Origin: Oceanicola granulosus HTCC2516
GTDB taxonomy: Bacteria; Pseudomonadota; Alphaproteobacteria; Rhodobacterales; Rhodobacteraceae
Direction: 5' to 3'
Assembly: GCF_000153305.1 (NCBI RefSeq)
Contig: NZ_CH724107.1
Coordinates: forward strand, 281,189-345,188
DNA length: 64,000 nt
Of this stretch, positions 42,449-51,597 are shown one piece after another; positions within the stretch are counted from its first letter, which is position 1, and every line of letters begins with the position of its first letter. A model generated the notes under the pieces. That model was not told the DNA's origin. It was given only the letters and a program-made list of their open reading frames with translations, and did not search any database. The translations under genes and the position numbers were made by a program.

Positions 42449-44110
42449 ATGAATCACTTCGACCTGCCACTTCAGGAAGAGAGAGCACGGCTCTCAGCGG
42501 TGCGCAGGTATGCTGTGCTGGATACGCCCCCCGACGGTGCCTTTGATCGAGTCGCCAGATTGGCCGCGCGATTGCTGGATGTTCCAATCGCCATCATCTC
42601 GATCGTTGATGAGGACCGCATCTGGTTCAAGAGCCATGAAGGGCTGGACGGCGTGGAGGAAATTCCCCGGGACCCGGGGCTCTGCGCTTCTGCAATCCTG
42701 CAAGACGGCCCGTGGATTCTCAGCGACGCTTCCGTTGAGCCGGTGGCCCTTGCCAACCCGCTGGTCGCGGGTGAGTTCGGGCTCCGCTTCTACGCCGGTA
42801 TCCCGCTCAGGACCCAGGATGGTTACGGCCTCGGCACGCTGTGCGTCATCGACAAGGAGCCGCGTGAGATCACGTCCGCGCAGACGGCGATCCTCGAGGA
42901 GCTGGCAGCCGTGGTCATGGACGAGCTCGAGTTGAGGCGCGAGGCGATCGACATGCACAAAGCGCTGCGGCGAGAGGTGCGGGAGAAGGAACTTCTCGCT
43001 GAGGAGGTCGAGCACCGGATCATGAACAGCTTGCAGCTCATCTCTTCGGTCGCGCGGCGCAAGGCGGCGCAGCATGACGGGGTGGTCGCAACAGAACTCA
43101 ACGACATCGCCGCGCGCATTAGAGCCATCGCGCAGGCCAACCGGCATATTCAGCAGAGCCTACCCGGCCACTCGAAGCACGGGGATCTGGCACTATTTTT
43201 GGAGGTGCTGGGCCGTGAACTCTTCCCGCTGTGCCCCAAAGGCGGATTGATCGAGGTGGAATGTCCATCGCTTCAGCTGGACCGGGGCCAATTGGTCTCG
43301 TTGGGTCACCTTATCACCGAGCTCGTGTTGAACTCGGTCAAGAGCGGCGCTCAGCGTATCGGCCTTCAGGGTGATGCGACCGAAGGGCATCTGCGACTGC
43401 TGATCGACGACGATGGGCCCGGACTGGAGGAAGATTTCGACCCGCACAAAAGCAAGGGTCTTGGCATGGTCATTCTCCAGGCAATGGCACAGAAGCTTGA
43501 GGCCGAAGTAACCTGGGGGCGCAGCCCGGACGGAGGTGCTCGGTTCGCCGTGAAGCTGCCACTCACGCTCGACTCGACGAGCGATGACGGCCCCGGCGCA
43601 GCAGCCGAGTATCGCCGGGAGTGTAGCGACGGCATCCCTTCTCAGGCGCTGCGAGGCAAGGCGATTCCGCCCTCGGTTTCGCCCGTTCCCGAGCCGTGGC
43701 ATCCTGCCTGGGAAAAAGGGAGCCGAAAGAATGGAGACATTCCATTATCTGATTGGGCAGGATACGCCGCATATCGCGTGGTGGCAGATGAGCCTCCGCG
43801 CCGTCATCATTTTTTTCTACGCGATCCTGCTCTACCGGCTTGCCCCGAGACGATCATTCTCGAACCTATCTGCTCAAGACATCGTCCTGACCGTGATCCT
43901 GGGATCGAGCCTGAGCCGCGCTTTGACAGGGAATGCCCCGCTACTACCTACCCTCGTCGCTACCGGCTTGTTGGTAGGCCTTTATGTCGGCGTCACAGCA
44001 CTGGCACCGCGTTCGAAGCTGATCTCCCGCCTCGTCAAGGGACGTCCCATAACCCTTGTCCGCGATGGGAAGGTGGACCGGCAGGCTTTTCGGAGGGCTC
44101 ATTTCGGTGA
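42449..44110 (+). CDS. GAF-domain sensor histidine kinase (HWE/HisKA_2 type), 3' end anomalous
   Basis: GAF domain at about residues 15-165 (DVPIAIISIVDEDRIWFKSH, LGTLCVIDKEPREI). HisKA_2 phosphoacceptor helix with EVEHRIMNSLQLISSVARRK (His near 193), then an ATPase with NSVKSGAQ (N box) and DDDGPGLEEDF and KSKGLGMVILQAM (G boxes). Kinase homology ends near residue 375 (GARFAVKLPL, about position 43562). Beyond that the frame runs 550 bases further, over the DUF421 gene in another frame, without a plausible domain. The original stop was probably lost by frameshift. Confidence 0.8.
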   Translation: MNHFDLPLQEERARLSAVRRYAVLDTPPDGAFDRVARLAARLLDVPIAIISIVDEDRIWFKSHEGLDGVEEIPRDPGLCASAILQDGPWILSDASVEPVALANPLVAGEFGLRFYAGIPLRTQDGYGLGTLCVIDKEPREITSAQTAILEELAAVVMDELELRREAIDMHKALRREVREKELLAEEVEHRIMNSLQLISSVARRKAAQHDGVVATELNDIAARIRAIAQANRHIQQSLPGHSKHGDLALFLEVLGRELFPLCPKGGLIEVECPSLQLDRGQLVSLGHLITELVLNSVKSGAQRIGLQGDATEGHLRLLIDDDGPGLEEDFDPHKSKGLGMVILQAMAQKLEAEVTWGRSPDGGARFAVKLPLTLDSTSDDGPGAAAEYRRECSDGIPSQALRGKAIPPSVSPVPEPWHPAWEKGSRKNGDIPLSDWAGYAAYRVVADEPPRRHHFFLRDPALPACPETIILEPICSRHRPDRDPGIEPEPRFDRECPATTYPRRYRLVGRPLCRRHSTGTAFEADLPPRQGTSHNPCPRWEGGPAGFSEGSFR

Positions 44111-44225
44111 GAACGACATCACTGAGTTGCTGCGCCTGAACGGCTTGCGGGATCTTTTGGAGGTCGAGGAGGCCCATCTGGAACGCAATGGGCAAGTCAG
44201 CGTGATATCGAAGAATAGCGCCTGA
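43731..44225 (+). CDS. DUF421 (YetF-like) membrane protein
   Basis: 164 residues starting METFHYLIGQDTPHIAWWQM. Three transmembrane segments, with LYRLAPRRSFSNLSAQDIVLTVILGS and the cytoplasmic DUF421 part RPITLVRDGKVDRQAF and AHFGENDITELLRLNGLRDL. The role of this family is unknown. The ATG at 43731 is supported by GGAGCC upstream and by length. Overlaps the run-on frame of the histidine kinase. Confidence 0.88.
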   Translation: METFHYLIGQDTPHIAWWQMSLRAVIIFFYAILLYRLAPRRSFSNLSAQDIVLTVILGSSLSRALTGNAPLLPTLVATGLLVGLYVGVTALAPRSKLISRLVKGRPITLVRDGKVDRQAFRRAHFGENDITELLRLNGLRDLLEVEEAHLERNGQVSVISKNSA

Positions 44226-44276
44226 TATCGCGGCTGGAGGTGCAGGCCCCGTCTCGGGGACGGATGGGGGCTCCAA

Positions 44277-44300
44277 GGCCGGGGGTAGGTGTCCCCGGCC
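44277..44300. terminator. Bidirectional hairpin between convergent genes
   Basis: Perfect 8-bp stem GGCCGGGG / CCCCGGCC with an 8-base loop between the DUF421 gene and the DUF442 gene, which end on opposite strands. Confidence 0.55.
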
Positions 44301-44308
44301 CGGTGCAG

Positions 44309-44767
44309 TCATTTGCCGTTGTGGCTATTCACGTAGCTCTTCACGAAGTCTTCCAGCTCCGGCGTGTCGCACTCGAAGCCCATTTCCTCGGCCTTGCGGA
44401 TTACCTCATCGCCGGTCAGGCCTTGCTCGCAGCCGATGTGCATCATCACGAAGGCCCCGGACCGCTTGCCAGAGGCGCAGTGAACCAGCACCGGGGCCGG
44501 CAGGTCGGTGGCCTTTCGGCGGAAGTCATCGACAAGGTCTTCGGAGAGTTTCTCGCCGTCGACCGGATGATGCAGGAAGGTCAGACCGGCCTCTCTCGCC
44601 GCCTCACCTTCCTCCTGCGGCTTCATCTTCAGCTTCTTGTCCTCGTCATCGGTCTGCATGTTGATGAGCGACTTGAAGCCCTCCTGCGCGGCCTGCCGGA
44701 CCTGATCGGCCTCGGGCGCGAACTTGGCGATCGTGAAGCGATCGTTGATCTGAACCGTATCTTGCAT
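44309..44767 (-). CDS. DUF442 phosphatase-like protein (TIGR01244/Blh N-terminal family)
   Basis: 152 residues. A dual-specificity-phosphatase-like fold with the Cys-x5-Arg loop LVHCASGKRSGAF near residue 97. In the sulfide-responsive bigR operons this domain is found fused to, or next to, the persulfide dioxygenase. Here it is a separate gene, starting 10 bases after the fusion protein stops. Role in sulfide detoxification is inferred from context. Confidence 0.85.
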   Translation of the reverse strand: MQDTVQINDRFTIAKFAPEADQVRQAAQEGFKSLINMQTDDEDKKLKMKPQEEGEAAREAGLTFLHHPVDGEKLSEDLVDDFRRKATDLPAPVLVHCASGKRSGAFVMMHIGCEQGLTGDEVIRKAEEMGFECDTPELEDFVKSYVNSHNGK

Positions 44768-44777
44768 GGTGTTCTCC

Positions 44778-46169
44778 TTAACTCGGTTTCTCGACGTCGT
44801 AGCCAGCGGCGCTCCAGGCCTTCCAGCTACCCGGCACGTTGCACACCTGTTCGAAGCCGTTCTTCTTCAGCAGGCTGGCGGCGATCGAGGCGCGGAAACC
44901 ACTGGCGCAATAGGTGGCGTAGGGGGTGGAGCGATCGAGGTTGTCCATCTCCTCCCGCAATTCTCCGAGAAAGGCGTGGCGGGCGCCCGGGACGTGCCCA
45001 CCCTCCCACTCATCGGGCTTGCGCACGTCGAGCGGCTGCAAGTCATTCGCCTTGTGCAGCTCATGCACGGAAATTTGCGGGATCTGCGCGAACTCCCGCC
45101 CCGCTTCGCGCCAAGCCGCCATGCCGCCCGCGAGGTAGCCCCCGAAGTCGGTGAAGCCGGTGCGCCAGAGGAGGCGCAACACGTCTGGAAGCTCAGCATC
45201 CTCGTGTAGGACGAGGTAGATCGGTTTCTCTGGATCGAGCAACCAGCCGGCCCACACCGACAGCTCCGGCCGCGCGCCGATGTTCAGGCTTCCGGGCACG
45301 TGGCCCGCGCCGAAATCCATCATGTCGCGCACGTCGAGAAGTTGCGCGCCCCCCTCCGCCGCCTCCGCAAAGCGCTCCACGGTCATCGGCTCGATCCGCG
45401 GCAGGTTGCGCAGCACCTCCGGGCCCTTTGCGTTCACCCTCTTCATGCGCGGATAATGGGTCGGCACCGGAGGGGCGTCCCCCAGGATCGCCTTCTTGAA
45501 CTTCTCCAGCTCCTCAATCTGGGCGTAGCTGTTGAAGCGCCGCTCATAGCCGATGGTCGAGGACATCCGGTCGCCGATGTCGGGCCCGCAGGCCGACCCC
45601 GCGCCGTGGCAGGGGTAGATAATGACGTCGTCGGGCAGCGCCATGAAGACATCTCGGACGGTGTGGAAGAGCTTCTCGGCCAGCTCCTCGGACTGGTCGT
45701 CGCCCAGGAGGTCAGGCCGGCCGACGCTGTCCACGAAGAAGGCATCGCCCGAGAGCACGCCCCACGGCGTCTCGGTGTCACCGTCGAAGAGCAGGTAGGA
45801 GACGTGCTCAGGCGTGTGGCCGGGGGTATATCGCGCCTTCATACGCATGCCGCCGAAGGTGAACTCGTCGCCGTCGCGCACGGGCTCATGCTCGAACCCG
45901 TATTCGGCCCCGCCCTCGGTGCTGACATAGAGCTTGGCCTGACCGCCGAGGCGGTCCACCAGCTCGCGCGCGCCGCTGAGGAAATCCGCATGGATATGGG
46001 TCTCGAAGACATGGGTGATGGCGAGGCCTAAGCGCCGGGCGGTCTCGAGGTAGACCTCCACGTCGGGGCGCGGGTCGACGACGGCGCAGGTGTGGGCCGA
46101 GTCGTCGCCGAGCAGGTAGGAGCATTCGGCGACGCCGTCGGCCAGTATCTGTTCGAAACGCAGGGTCAT
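44778..46169 (-). CDS. Persulfide dioxygenase fused to two rhodanese domains
   Basis: 463 residues. Metallo-beta-lactamase domain with the iron ligands THIHADFLSG near residue 58 (HxHxDH-like, with HADFL), a GHTPEHVSYLLFDG His, and YPCHGAGSACG. Rhodanese-like units follow at about 260-360 (inactive, no Cys) and 365-463 (active Cys in ATYCASGFRAS). It oxidises glutathione persulfide to sulfite and hands sulfur to rhodanese. Located in the sulfide operon between SulP and the DUF442 gene. Confidence 0.9.
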   Translation of the reverse strand: MTLRFEQILADGVAECSYLLGDDSAHTCAVVDPRPDVEVYLETARRLGLAITHVFETHIHADFLSGARELVDRLGGQAKLYVSTEGGAEYGFEHEPVRDGDEFTFGGMRMKARYTPGHTPEHVSYLLFDGDTETPWGVLSGDAFFVDSVGRPDLLGDDQSEELAEKLFHTVRDVFMALPDDVIIYPCHGAGSACGPDIGDRMSSTIGYERRFNSYAQIEELEKFKKAILGDAPPVPTHYPRMKRVNAKGPEVLRNLPRIEPMTVERFAEAAEGGAQLLDVRDMMDFGAGHVPGSLNIGARPELSVWAGWLLDPEKPIYLVLHEDAELPDVLRLLWRTGFTDFGGYLAGGMAAWREAGREFAQIPQISVHELHKANDLQPLDVRKPDEWEGGHVPGARHAFLGELREEMDNLDRSTPYATYCASGFRASIAASLLKKNGFEQVCNVPGSWKAWSAAGYDVEKPS

Positions 46170-46202
46170 GACAGGTCCTCCTTGTGAATTAACTTGCTCG
46201 TT

Positions 46203-48011
46203 TCATGGACCGTTCCGGCTTGCTCCACCTGACCGGAGCGATTCCGCCGATCGCGCTGCGCCTTTCGCCGCGACGCCCGAGCTCGCAGGGGCTCGCGCGG
46301 CCTCCGGATTCCTTAAATGAAGCTCGGCCTCGTGTTGGCTCAGGAAGATCTCCCCCGTCAGCTCGTCCAGGAAATGGCTGCGCTGGAGGCGATCCATGAC
46401 AGGTCCCTTCACTTCGCTCAGATGCAGTCGGATGCCGGCATCGCGCAGGCGGGTGTTGATCGCCTCGAGCGACTCCAGCGCCGACAGGTCCACCTCGTTG
46501 ACCGCCGGGAACATCAGCACCACGTCGGTGAGATCCGGCTTGTCGGCGGCGAAGGCGCCCAGCTGGTCCTCAAGGTAGCGCGCGTTGGGAAAATAGAGGC
46601 TTTCATCCACCCGCAGCGACAGGACGTGCGGCTGTGTTTCTACCTCGTGCCGTAGCACGTTGCGAAAGTGCTCGGTGCCGGACACCCGGCCAACCACGGC
46701 CATGTGCGGCCGCGAGGTCTTGTAGAGGTGCACAAGGATCGAAGTCACCACCCCCGCTGTCACCCCCAACTCGACCCCGGCAAACAGCGTCAGCAGGATG
46801 GTGACCGAGACGGCGGCGAAATCTGCGCGGCTGAAGGTCCAGGCGCGCGTCAGGATCGACAGGTCTACCAGGCTCAGCACCGCCACGATGATGGTGGCGG
46901 CCAGCGTCGCCTTGGGCAGGTAGTGGATCAGCGGCGTCAGGAACAGCGCCGCCAGCGCAAGGCCGATAGCGGTGAAGGCCCCGGCCGCCGGCGTCTCGAC
47001 CCCCGCATCGTAATTAACGACGGAGCGCGAGAAGCCGCCTGTCACCGGGAAGCCGCCGGTGAAGGCCGCGCCCATGTTGGCGGCGCCGAGGCCGATCAGC
47101 TCCTGGTCGGGATCGATGCGCTGGCGCTTCTTGGCGGCCAGGGTCTGGGCGACCGAGATGGATTCGACGAAGCCGATGATCGAGATCAGCAGGGCGGGCA
47201 CCGCAAGCTGCCGAAGCAGCTCCGGCGAGACAGAGGGCACGGTGAGCGGAGGCAGGCTTTGCGGCACCTCGCCGACGATGGCCACGCCCCGCGCCTCAAG
47301 ATCGAAGGCCCAAACCGCAAGGGTGGTTGCCACGATGGCCAGCACAGGTCCGGTCTTGGCGCCAATATCGGCCGCCCGCGGGCCGAGACCAGCCCGGCGC
47401 AGCAGCGGCTTCAGCCCGCCGCGCACCCAGTAGAGGAACGCCGTGGCCGAGGCGCCGAGCGCGAGGGTGATGACGTTTACCTCGTCCAGATGCGCCCAAA
47501 GGCTTTTCGCGATCTCGAGCAGTGTGTGGCCCTCGGCCTCTATTCCCAGGATGTGCCGTAGCTGGCTGGCGGCGATCAGGATGCCGCTGGCGGTGATGAA
47601 GCCCGCGATGACAGGGTGCGACAGGAAGTTCGCGAGGAAGCCCAACCGCAGCAGCCCCAAGGCGAGGAGCATCGCGCCGGACAGCGCCGCCAGCGTTAGG
47701 GCCGCGGCGACGTAGCCTGCGGTGCCGCTCTCGGCGATGTTGCCCACCGCCGCCGCCGTCATCAACGAGACCACGGCCACCGGTCCCACTGCCAGGGCCC
47801 GGGACGTGCCGAAGATCGCATAGAGTAGGATCGGCGCGATGGAGGCGTAGATGCCCGCCTCGGGCGGCATGCCAGCCAGCAGTGCGTAGGCAAGCGACTG
47901 CGGGATCAGCATGATCGTCACGATCACCGCCGCCACCGCATCGCCGGTCAGGGCGGTCCGATCATAGCGGCGGCCCCAGTCGAGAATCGGGAAGTAGCGT
48001 GACAGTGACAT
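46203..48011 (-). CDS. SulP family anion transporter with STAS domain
   Basis: 602 residues. Twelve to fourteen membrane segments, with the SulP signature PQSLAYALLAGMPPEAGIYA near residue 38, NMGAAFTGGFPVTGGFSRSV, and a C-terminal STAS domain (about 440-550; LMFPAVNEVDLSALESLEAI). Probably exports or imports sulfate or sulfite produced by the persulfide dioxygenase. The ATG at 48011 is chosen over an upstream frame start at 48068. Confidence 0.9.
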   Translation of the reverse strand: MSLSRYFPILDWGRRYDRTALTGDAVAAVIVTIMLIPQSLAYALLAGMPPEAGIYASIAPILLYAIFGTSRALAVGPVAVVSLMTAAAVGNIAESGTAGYVAAALTLAALSGAMLLALGLLRLGFLANFLSHPVIAGFITASGILIAASQLRHILGIEAEGHTLLEIAKSLWAHLDEVNVITLALGASATAFLYWVRGGLKPLLRRAGLGPRAADIGAKTGPVLAIVATTLAVWAFDLEARGVAIVGEVPQSLPPLTVPSVSPELLRQLAVPALLISIIGFVESISVAQTLAAKKRQRIDPDQELIGLGAANMGAAFTGGFPVTGGFSRSVVNYDAGVETPAAGAFTAIGLALAALFLTPLIHYLPKATLAATIIVAVLSLVDLSILTRAWTFSRADFAAVSVTILLTLFAGVELGVTAGVVTSILVHLYKTSRPHMAVVGRVSGTEHFRNVLRHEVETQPHVLSLRVDESLYFPNARYLEDQLGAFAADKPDLTDVVLMFPAVNEVDLSALESLEAINTRLRDAGIRLHLSEVKGPVMDRLQRSHFLDELTGEIFLSQHEAELHLRNPEAARAPASSGVAAKGAARSAESLRSGGASRNGP

Positions 48012-48071
48012 GGCGTCAGGTCCGAAATCTTGTTGGAGCGGCGAACGGCCCTGAGACCGCCCGCCCAAGCC

Positions 48072-48989
48072 TCAGTCGAAGCGGTTCACCGGCAGCTTCA
48101 GGTAGTGATTGCCGTCATCCTCCGCCGGCGGCAGGCGCCCGCCCCGCAAATTCACTTGCAGCGCGGCGAGGATGCGGTCGGGCAGCGGCAGCGTCGCGTC
48201 GCGCTCCTGCCGGCGCTTGATGTAGTCGTCGCGGTCCGTGCCGTCCTTGACGTGCTTGTTGTGCGCCTTGTGCTCGTCGACCGTCGCCTCCCACATCGGC
48301 TCGTCCCGGTCGGGTCCGCCATAGTCGTGGCCGACGAAGAGACGCGTGTTGCCCGGCAGGGCCAGGATGTCCTGGATCGAGTCCCACAATTCGGACGTCT
48401 TGCCCCCCGGGAAGTCGGAGCGCGAGGTGCCGACATCAGGCTGCATCAGCGTGTCGTGCACGAAAGCCGCATCGCCGCAGAGGTAGGTTATCGACCCGAG
48501 CGTGTGGCCCGGCGAGAGCATGATCTTCACGTCGAGTTCGCCGATCCTGAAGGTCTCGCCCTCTTCGAACAGCCGGTCGAAGTCGCGCTCCGGGTCGAAC
48601 GCCTCGGGCAGGTTGTAAAGATCGGCCCAGATCTTTGCGATTTCGGGAACCAGTGCGCCGATGGCGTTGGGCGCGCCGGTGCGCTCCTTGAGGTGCGCCG
48701 AGGCCATCACATGGTCCGCATGCGGATGGGTGTCGAGAACCCACTCCACCTCCAACCCATTCTCGCGCACAAGATCCAGCACCTGGTCCATGCTCTCGGT
48801 CGAGAAGCGATAGTTCCGGTGGTCGAAGTTCCAGGCCACGTCGATCAACGCCGCCTTCTTTGTCACCGGGTCGGCGCAGATATATTGGATTGAGCCGGTG
48901 TCCGGCTCGTAGATGCCCCACACATCGGGGCTGCCGGTCCCGGTGGAGGGCGAGTGGCGGACGACGCGGGACTTCAACGGATCGCTCAT
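48072..48989 (-). CDS. MBL-fold hydrolase, second persulfide-dioxygenase-like protein
   Basis: 305 residues. Metal motif DTHPHADHVMASAHLKER near residue 92, SPGHTLGSITYLCG, and VGHDYGGPDRDEPMWE near 232. Start at 48989 overlaps the stop of the preceding YeeE/YedE gene (ATGA). It resembles the stand-alone MBL proteins in bigR-type operons. Catalytic activity is uncertain; both persulfide dioxygenase and glyoxalase-II-like activity are possible. Confidence 0.85.
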   Translation of the reverse strand: MSDPLKSRVVRHSPSTGTGSPDVWGIYEPDTGSIQYICADPVTKKAALIDVAWNFDHRNYRFSTESMDQVLDLVRENGLEVEWVLDTHPHADHVMASAHLKERTGAPNAIGALVPEIAKIWADLYNLPEAFDPERDFDRLFEEGETFRIGELDVKIMLSPGHTLGSITYLCGDAAFVHDTLMQPDVGTSRSDFPGGKTSELWDSIQDILALPGNTRLFVGHDYGGPDRDEPMWEATVDEHKAHNKHVKDGTDRDDYIKRRQERDATLPLPDRILAALQVNLRGGRLPPAEDDGNHYLKLPVNRFD

Positions 48990-49426
48990 TGAGTGGCTCC
49001 TTTCGGTGAGAACGGGTTGTCGGGGACGTGGCGGGCGGCCCACATGCCGATCAGCATGAAGGGAACGAAGACAAGAGTGCCAGTCGCCGCGATCGGCAGG
49101 GCGGTAAGCGCCGGGCCCGGGCAAAAGCCGCCTAAACCCCATCCGATCCCGAAGATCGTGGCGCCGACGATGAGCTTGGGCTCGAGATCGCTCTTCTGGG
49201 GGATGCGGAACTCGCTGTCGAAGAACGGCCGCTCACGCGTTCGTGTGAGCCAGGCGAAACCCGGTGCTGTCACCAGTATCGCGCCTCCCATGACGAAGGC
49301 GAGGCTCGGGTCCCAGCTGCCGAAGAGGTCGAGGAAGTTCAGCACCTTGGCCGGGTTGGCCATGCCGGAGACGATCAGGCCGAGGCCGAAGATCAGGCCG
49401 GAGACGAGGGCGAAAAGCTGTTTCAT
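48986..49426 (-). CDS. YeeE/YedE family protein, second half (DUF6691)
   Basis: 146 residues, four hydrophobic segments. The YeeE motif GWGLGGFCPGPALTAL near residue 98, with a conserved Cys, corresponds to the thiosulfate-channel cysteines of the full-length YeeE. Works with the upstream half-protein to carry a sulfur species across the membrane. Overlaps the MBL gene start by 4 bases. Confidence 0.88.
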   Translation of the reverse strand: MKQLFALVSGLIFGLGLIVSGMANPAKVLNFLDLFGSWDPSLAFVMGGAILVTAPGFAWLTRTRERPFFDSEFRIPQKSDLEPKLIVGATIFGIGWGLGGFCPGPALTALPIAATGTLVFVPFMLIGMWAARHVPDNPFSPKGATQ

Positions 49427-49436
49427 GGCGCGAGCC

Positions 49437-49865
49437 TCAGATCAGGTGACGGGTGATAAGAACGGTCGCGAAGGCCGCGGCCATGAACACGAGCGTCGCA
49501 ACGATGGAGCGGGCGGAGCCGCGGGAGATGCCGCAGACCCCATGGCCCGAAGTGCAGCCGCTTCCGAACACGGCGCCGAAGCCCACAAGAAGGCCGGCGA
49601 CAGCCATCAGGACGGGACTCGACGGCACCCATTGCTGCGGCCAGTCGCCCGCGATCAGCAGCCACAGCGGGGCCGCCAGCAGCAGGCCCAGGATGAACAA
49701 GGCCGAAACGCCCCGCGCCTCGCCATCGCTGCCGCGCGCAAAGATGCGCGAAGTCAGACCGCTAATGCCGGCGATCCGGCCGTTGGTGGCCATCAGCAGC
49801 ACCGCCGACGCGCCGATCATCATGCCGCCGCCAAGCGACAGCCAGGGGGTAAACGTGGTTTCCAT
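49437..49865 (-). CDS. YeeE/YedE family protein, first half
   Basis: 142 residues, four hydrophobic segments, with GSGCTSGHGVCGISRGSARS near residue 105, the sulfur-channel Cys motif. First gene of the sulfide operon; divergent from the SqrR-like regulator gene, with an AT-rich dyad between them. Confidence 0.88.
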   Translation of the reverse strand: METTFTPWLSLGGGMMIGASAVLLMATNGRIAGISGLTSRIFARGSDGEARGVSALFILGLLLAAPLWLLIAGDWPQQWVPSSPVLMAVAGLLVGFGAVFGSGCTSGHGVCGISRGSARSIVATLVFMAAAFATVLITRHLI

Positions 49866-49921
49866 CTCTCGGCTCCGTGATGGCGCGCAGGAGCGAGCGC
49901 GCTTGATGTCGTCTACCGGCC

Positions 49922-49945
49922 AATATATATCTAATTATGAATATT
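49922..49945. promoter_or_regulatory. AT-rich operator between sulfide operon and regulator
   Basis: AATATATATCTAATTATGAATATT carries short symmetric ends (AATAT / ATATT), in a region otherwise GC-rich. It lies between the divergent starts, where BigR/SqrR-type repressors bind in related operons. Confidence 0.6.
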
Positions 49946-49961
49946 CAAGGTGGAGAATGTA

Positions 49962-50261
49962 ATGTCCGGCGACGACCTGCTCGAGGGCGACATCAAAAGA
50001 GCCTCGGAGCTGATGAAGATGCTGGCCTCCGAAGGCCGCTTGCGAATTCTATGCCGCCTGGTGGAAGGCGAGCGCTCCGTCGGCGAGCTCGCACAGGCCT
50101 GCGGCGTCGCTCAGCCCACCATGTCCCAGCAACTCAAGCGGCTGAAGGATGCGGGCCTGATCGAGAGGCGACGGAACAGCCAGACGATCTATTATCGCCT
50201 GTCGGGAACTGAGGCCGCGGCGGTGCTGGAAACCCTGCACAGGTTGTATTGCGCGCAATAG
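49962..50261 (+). CDS. ArsR-family sulfide/persulfide-responsive repressor, SqrR/BigR-like
   Basis: 99 residues. Winged HTH (SVGELAQACGVAQPTMSQQLKR, then AGLIERRRNSQTIYYRL). Cys31 (RILCRLVEG) and Cys97 (RLYCAQ) are 66 residues apart, the same spacing I recall for the paired redox cysteines of SqrR, which form a tetrasulfide bridge. Cys47 is an extra. The start at 49962 is preceded by GGAG; an upstream GTG at 49950 lacks a ribosome-binding site. Expected to release the divergent operon when persulfide is present. Confidence 0.9.
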   Translation: MSGDDLLEGDIKRASELMKMLASEGRLRILCRLVEGERSVGELAQACGVAQPTMSQQLKRLKDAGLIERRRNSQTIYYRLSGTEAAAVLETLHRLYCAQ

Positions 50262-50349
50262 GAAGAGGCCGACCACGACCAAGCCGCCTTGTCCCCGTGT
50301 AAAGCGATGGTCGACAACATCGCCAGCAGGGATCGAGATCGCCGAAAGG

Positions 50350-51597
50350 TCACGCAGAATCTACGCACCCTGCCGCCCGCAGGGTCCATCGCCATCCTGC
50401 AAGTTTATCTCCTTCCTGCTCAACGTGCTCATAGCGATAAAGACATCCGCCATTCTTGTGACCCGAGTGTTTGGCAACGAAAGCTGCTGCCATCCCCATC
50501 TCGAAAAGCCGGGTGATACCTTCGTGTCGCAGGTCGTGGAAACGTAGATCCTCAATCTCGAGCGAGTCGCGGTGGCGACGCCACGCTGTTCCGACCGATG
50601 CTGCCTTGAATGGAAATATGAACTCACCGTCTCGAGGCATAGAGAGGATGATCGCCATGGCTTCGTCGGTTAGACTACACCAGACGTCATTGCCCTTCTT
50701 CTTCTTCGGATGTTTCATGTCTCGAACCAGGATTTCCTGCTTCTCGACGCGTAGGTCCTCCCAGCGAAGCCGGCATATCTCTCCCAAACGCCGACAGCTA
50801 TAAATGGCGAATACGATAATCTTCGCGAGGGGAATTTTCTGTCTTTTGTTGGCAGCCGCCGCGTCAAGAATCCTGTTCAGTTCATCGATCGTGGGTCGGC
50901 GATCCCGTTCTTCTGAGCGGGCGAGTATCTCGTCTTCCCATAGGTGTTCCATGGCCTCTCTCATGGCGGCAATTGGAAGAGAGAAGCCACGCCTCGAGGC
51001 CCATTGCAGCGTGTTCACAAGTATCGTGAGATACCCCGCAACGGTCTGCGGTTGCCGCTCTTCCGCAAGCATGTCGTCCGCGAGCTCAGTCAGACTTTCC
51101 AGGGATAAGTCGGACAGCTTCTTCTTTCCAAAGTCGCTTTTCATGACCCAGACGAGTTGTTGCTTCGCCGATCGGCCCAGGTTCTTGTGCTTGGCCAAGC
51201 GAGCAGAAATTGCGTCAGCCACCGTATCTCCATTTCGGGCCACAAACTCGACACCATCGATTTCGATCTCGGCAAGCTTTCGCTTCTTCCACTTCCTCGC
51301 CATCGCGAGCTTAGAGAAGGTCTTGGTGAAGCTCATGCTTTTCCCAGAGGCGGCTTTCCGGATCTGCACACGATAGGACAGCTTGTCGTTTTTGCCGCGG
51401 ATCTCTTGAATGTTCGGCTCGACACTGCGAGATCTACCTTTCTTCTTGCGGCGCCGGTCGGCCGATGCCCGAGAGCAAGTATCAAGAGGTGGCTTTGCGC
51501 TGTGCGAGGCTTCGGCATCGACCGTCAGTGCTGCGACAGAGGTTGCCGGGCGGGGAGTCAGTTGGGAGTTGGGAAAGGTGATGATCTCTGCGGACAT
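50350..51597 (-). CDS. int: Tyrosine integrase of the island (dusA-associated)
   Basis: 415 residues. Arm-type basic N-terminus (DRRRKKKGRSRSVEPNIQEI). SAM-like domain (about 125-215). Catalytic set: Arg in YSCRRLGEICRLRWEDL, Lys in MKHPKKKKGN, RFHDLRHEGITR (His-x-x-Arg), HSGHKNGG (His), and YRYEHV (Tyr near 385). It lies about 220 bases from the right junction and reads inwards, as dusA-associated integrases often do. Would cut and join the 17-bp core. Confidence 0.93.
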   Translation of the reverse strand: MSAEIITFPNSQLTPRPATSVAALTVDAEASHSAKPPLDTCSRASADRRRKKKGRSRSVEPNIQEIRGKNDKLSYRVQIRKAASGKSMSFTKTFSKLAMARKWKKRKLAEIEIDGVEFVARNGDTVADAISARLAKHKNLGRSAKQQLVWVMKSDFGKKKLSDLSLESLTELADDMLAEERQPQTVAGYLTILVNTLQWASRRGFSLPIAAMREAMEHLWEDEILARSEERDRRPTIDELNRILDAAAANKRQKIPLAKIIVFAIYSCRRLGEICRLRWEDLRVEKQEILVRDMKHPKKKKGNDVWCSLTDEAMAIILSMPRDGEFIFPFKAASVGTAWRRHRDSLEIEDLRFHDLRHEGITRLFEMGMAAAFVAKHSGHKNGGCLYRYEHVEQEGDKLAGWRWTLRAAGCVDSA

